Below, piece after piece: positions 6,496 to 7,203 of a stretch of 7,203 nucleotides of DNA (the stretch's first letter is position 1; the number at the start of each line of letters is the position of its first letter). Source of the DNA: CAZITB01 sp964542055 (GTDB lineage Bacteria > Planctomycetota > Phycisphaerae > Sedimentisphaerales > CAMDDF01); NCBI GenBank assembly GCA_964542055.1, contig CAZITB010000127.1, forward strand, positions 1-7,203, written 5' to 3'. The notes beneath the pieces are model-generated. The model made no database searches and was not told the origin of the DNA. It saw nothing but the letters and a program-made list of their open reading frames with translations. A program made the position numbers and the translations under genes.

Positions 6496-6626
6496 AAAAT
6501 ACAGTTCCTTGACTGGTTATTGCTTTTTATGACGTTGCATTTTATCTAAAAACGTATTATAATTCCTCAAATGACTTTTAGTATTGTAATATTTGATGGT
6601 TTTATTGATATTTCTGATTTTGACGT
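6496..6626. promoter_or_regulatory. Divergent promoter region between the catabolic operon and the AraC-type regulator
   Basis: A 131-base AT-rich gap. Two -10 hexamers overlap: TATAAT on the minus strand (6556-6561, facing the operon) and TATAAT on the plus strand (6558-6563, facing the regulator). The plus-strand box has TTGCAT (6535-6540) 17 bases upstream. The minus-strand box has no good -35 at 16-18 bases (ATACTA at 17), as expected for a promoter that needs an activator. TGACGT occurs at 6530-6535 and 6621-6626. A loose repeat of TTGAT, TTGAT and CTGAT (6593-6597, 6605-6609, 6614-6618) lies on the upstream side of the operon promoter, where AraC-type activators commonly bind. The overlapping boxes would make the two promoters compete for polymerase. 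Hexamer matching in AT-rich DNA is weak evidence; the repeats are noted, not proven operators. Confidence 0.45.
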
Positions 6627-7203
6627 ATGATCAAGTGCATAAAAAATAATTTTGGTACGATCGACCAAACAATTGAAATTGGCCCATCTATCTGGCCCCA
6701 TTTCGATCTGATTTTTGTTCATAGTGGCCAAATTTTATTGAAGCTAATCAATGATAAATCAGTCGAATTATCAGCAAAAGAATGTATATTAATCTATCCC
6801 AAAACATACTTTCAAGGTTATACGATTACAAAAACTGCAAAAATTTCAGTTCATCATTTTAGTTTCAATAACCTCGATGATTTACCAGATATACCGCAAA
6901 ATGTAACTAACACATATAGCGTTTTTCGAACTTACGAAACTATTTACTTGGAACAGGATATAGAAAGGCTGGTAAATTTAGCTCACACAAATCATTCTGC
7001 TATGAAAAATAAGATACGTCCAATTTTGATGACATTAGTACTTAGTCAGCTTAAACCAGATACCGTCCCTGAAAAAACAAACAAATCTCTCAGTCCGGAG
7101 TTTAAAAATTTGATCAGCTGGCTTAAAGAAAATATAGATAAAAATATTACATTAGATGATATGGCAGATTTTCTTAATTTTTCAACAAGCCATTTTAGAG
7201 CGG
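6627..7203 (+). CDS. AraC-family transcriptional regulator, N-terminal part (3' end outside window)
   Basis: The first 192 residues of a one-component regulator that runs off the window end with no stop. Residues about 18-80 form a cupin-like AraC sensor domain: WPHFDLIFVHSG (23-34) followed by a short beta strand, an SAKECILIYP turn (48-57) and further strands. This domain normally binds a sugar or related effector. From about 157, FKNLISWLKENIDKNITLDDMADFLNFSTSHFRA matches the start of the AraC DNA-binding domain, with the first helix-turn-helix at about 175-192; the second is beyond the window. The start is fixed by an in-frame TGA at 6621-6623, making ATG 6627 the first possible start. 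No Shine-Dalgarno sequence precedes it, unlike the operon genes. Divergent placement suggests it activates the adjacent five-gene operon in response to the substrate or an intermediate. GC is about 30% in lines counted, lower than the operon. Confidence 0.85.
   Translation, partial: MIKCIKNNFGTIDQTIEIGPSIWPHFDLIFVHSGQILLKLINDKSVELSAKECILIYPKTYFQGYTITKTAKISVHHFSFNNLDDLPDIPQNVTNTYSVFRTYETIYLEQDIERLVNLAHTNHSAMKNKIRPILMTLVLSQLKPDTVPEKTNKSLSPEFKNLISWLKENIDKNITLDDMADFLNFSTSHFRA

Overview
The window looks like a stretch of a mesophilic bacterial chromosome with two blocks that meet tail to tail. No phage, transposon, CRISPR, tRNA or rRNA signal was found. The taxon cannot be fixed from the sequence. 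The right-hand block (URO-D-like protein, Gfo/Idh/MocA oxidoreductase, HpcH/HpaI aldolase, SDR and AKR in one operon) resembles carbohydrate loci of anaerobic Planctomycetota, Lentisphaerota or related PVC bacteria. That is an impression from family combinations, not from a search.

Left block, plus strand (1-1858): the C-terminal end of an ABC-2 type exporter permease, cut by the window edge, then a 335-base gap, then a complete CPA2-type sodium/proton antiporter of 405 residues. The gap contains a candidate promoter whose predicted start falls on a small hairpin (539-554). A perfect 9-bp inverted repeat follows, and its 3' arm covers the antiporter Shine-Dalgarno sequence and ends at the base before the ATG. 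The hairpin loop can also pair with the anti-Shine-Dalgarno arm. Together these look like a cis-acting RNA switch controlling an ion transporter, and this is the most interesting non-coding signal in the window.

Right block, minus strand (6495 down to 1865): five genes in a very tight operon, in transcription order aldo/keto reductase, Gfo/Idh/MocA oxidoreductase, URO-D superfamily protein, HpcH/HpaI-type aldolase and short-chain dehydrogenase. Gaps are 22, -1, 12 and 2 bases, and each gene has a recognisable ribosome binding site. Divergent from it on the plus strand, across a 131-base regulatory gap, is an AraC-family regulator (6627 to the window end, truncated). The likely theme is oxidation or reduction of a sugar or sugar acid by the three oxidoreductases and retro-aldol cleavage of a 2-keto-3-deoxy acid by the aldolase, with the AraC protein as sugar-responsive activator. 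The URO-D-like protein is the odd member and has no known place in a sugar pathway. All five enzymes appear cytoplasmic. No transporter, kinase, dehydratase or glycoside hydrolase is in view, so the pathway is incomplete here.

Hand counts of three 60-base lines from each part give about 51% GC in the antiporter, 40% in the operon and 30% in the regulator. The composition therefore steps along the window, and the antiporter and the operon meet with only 6 bases between their stop codons.
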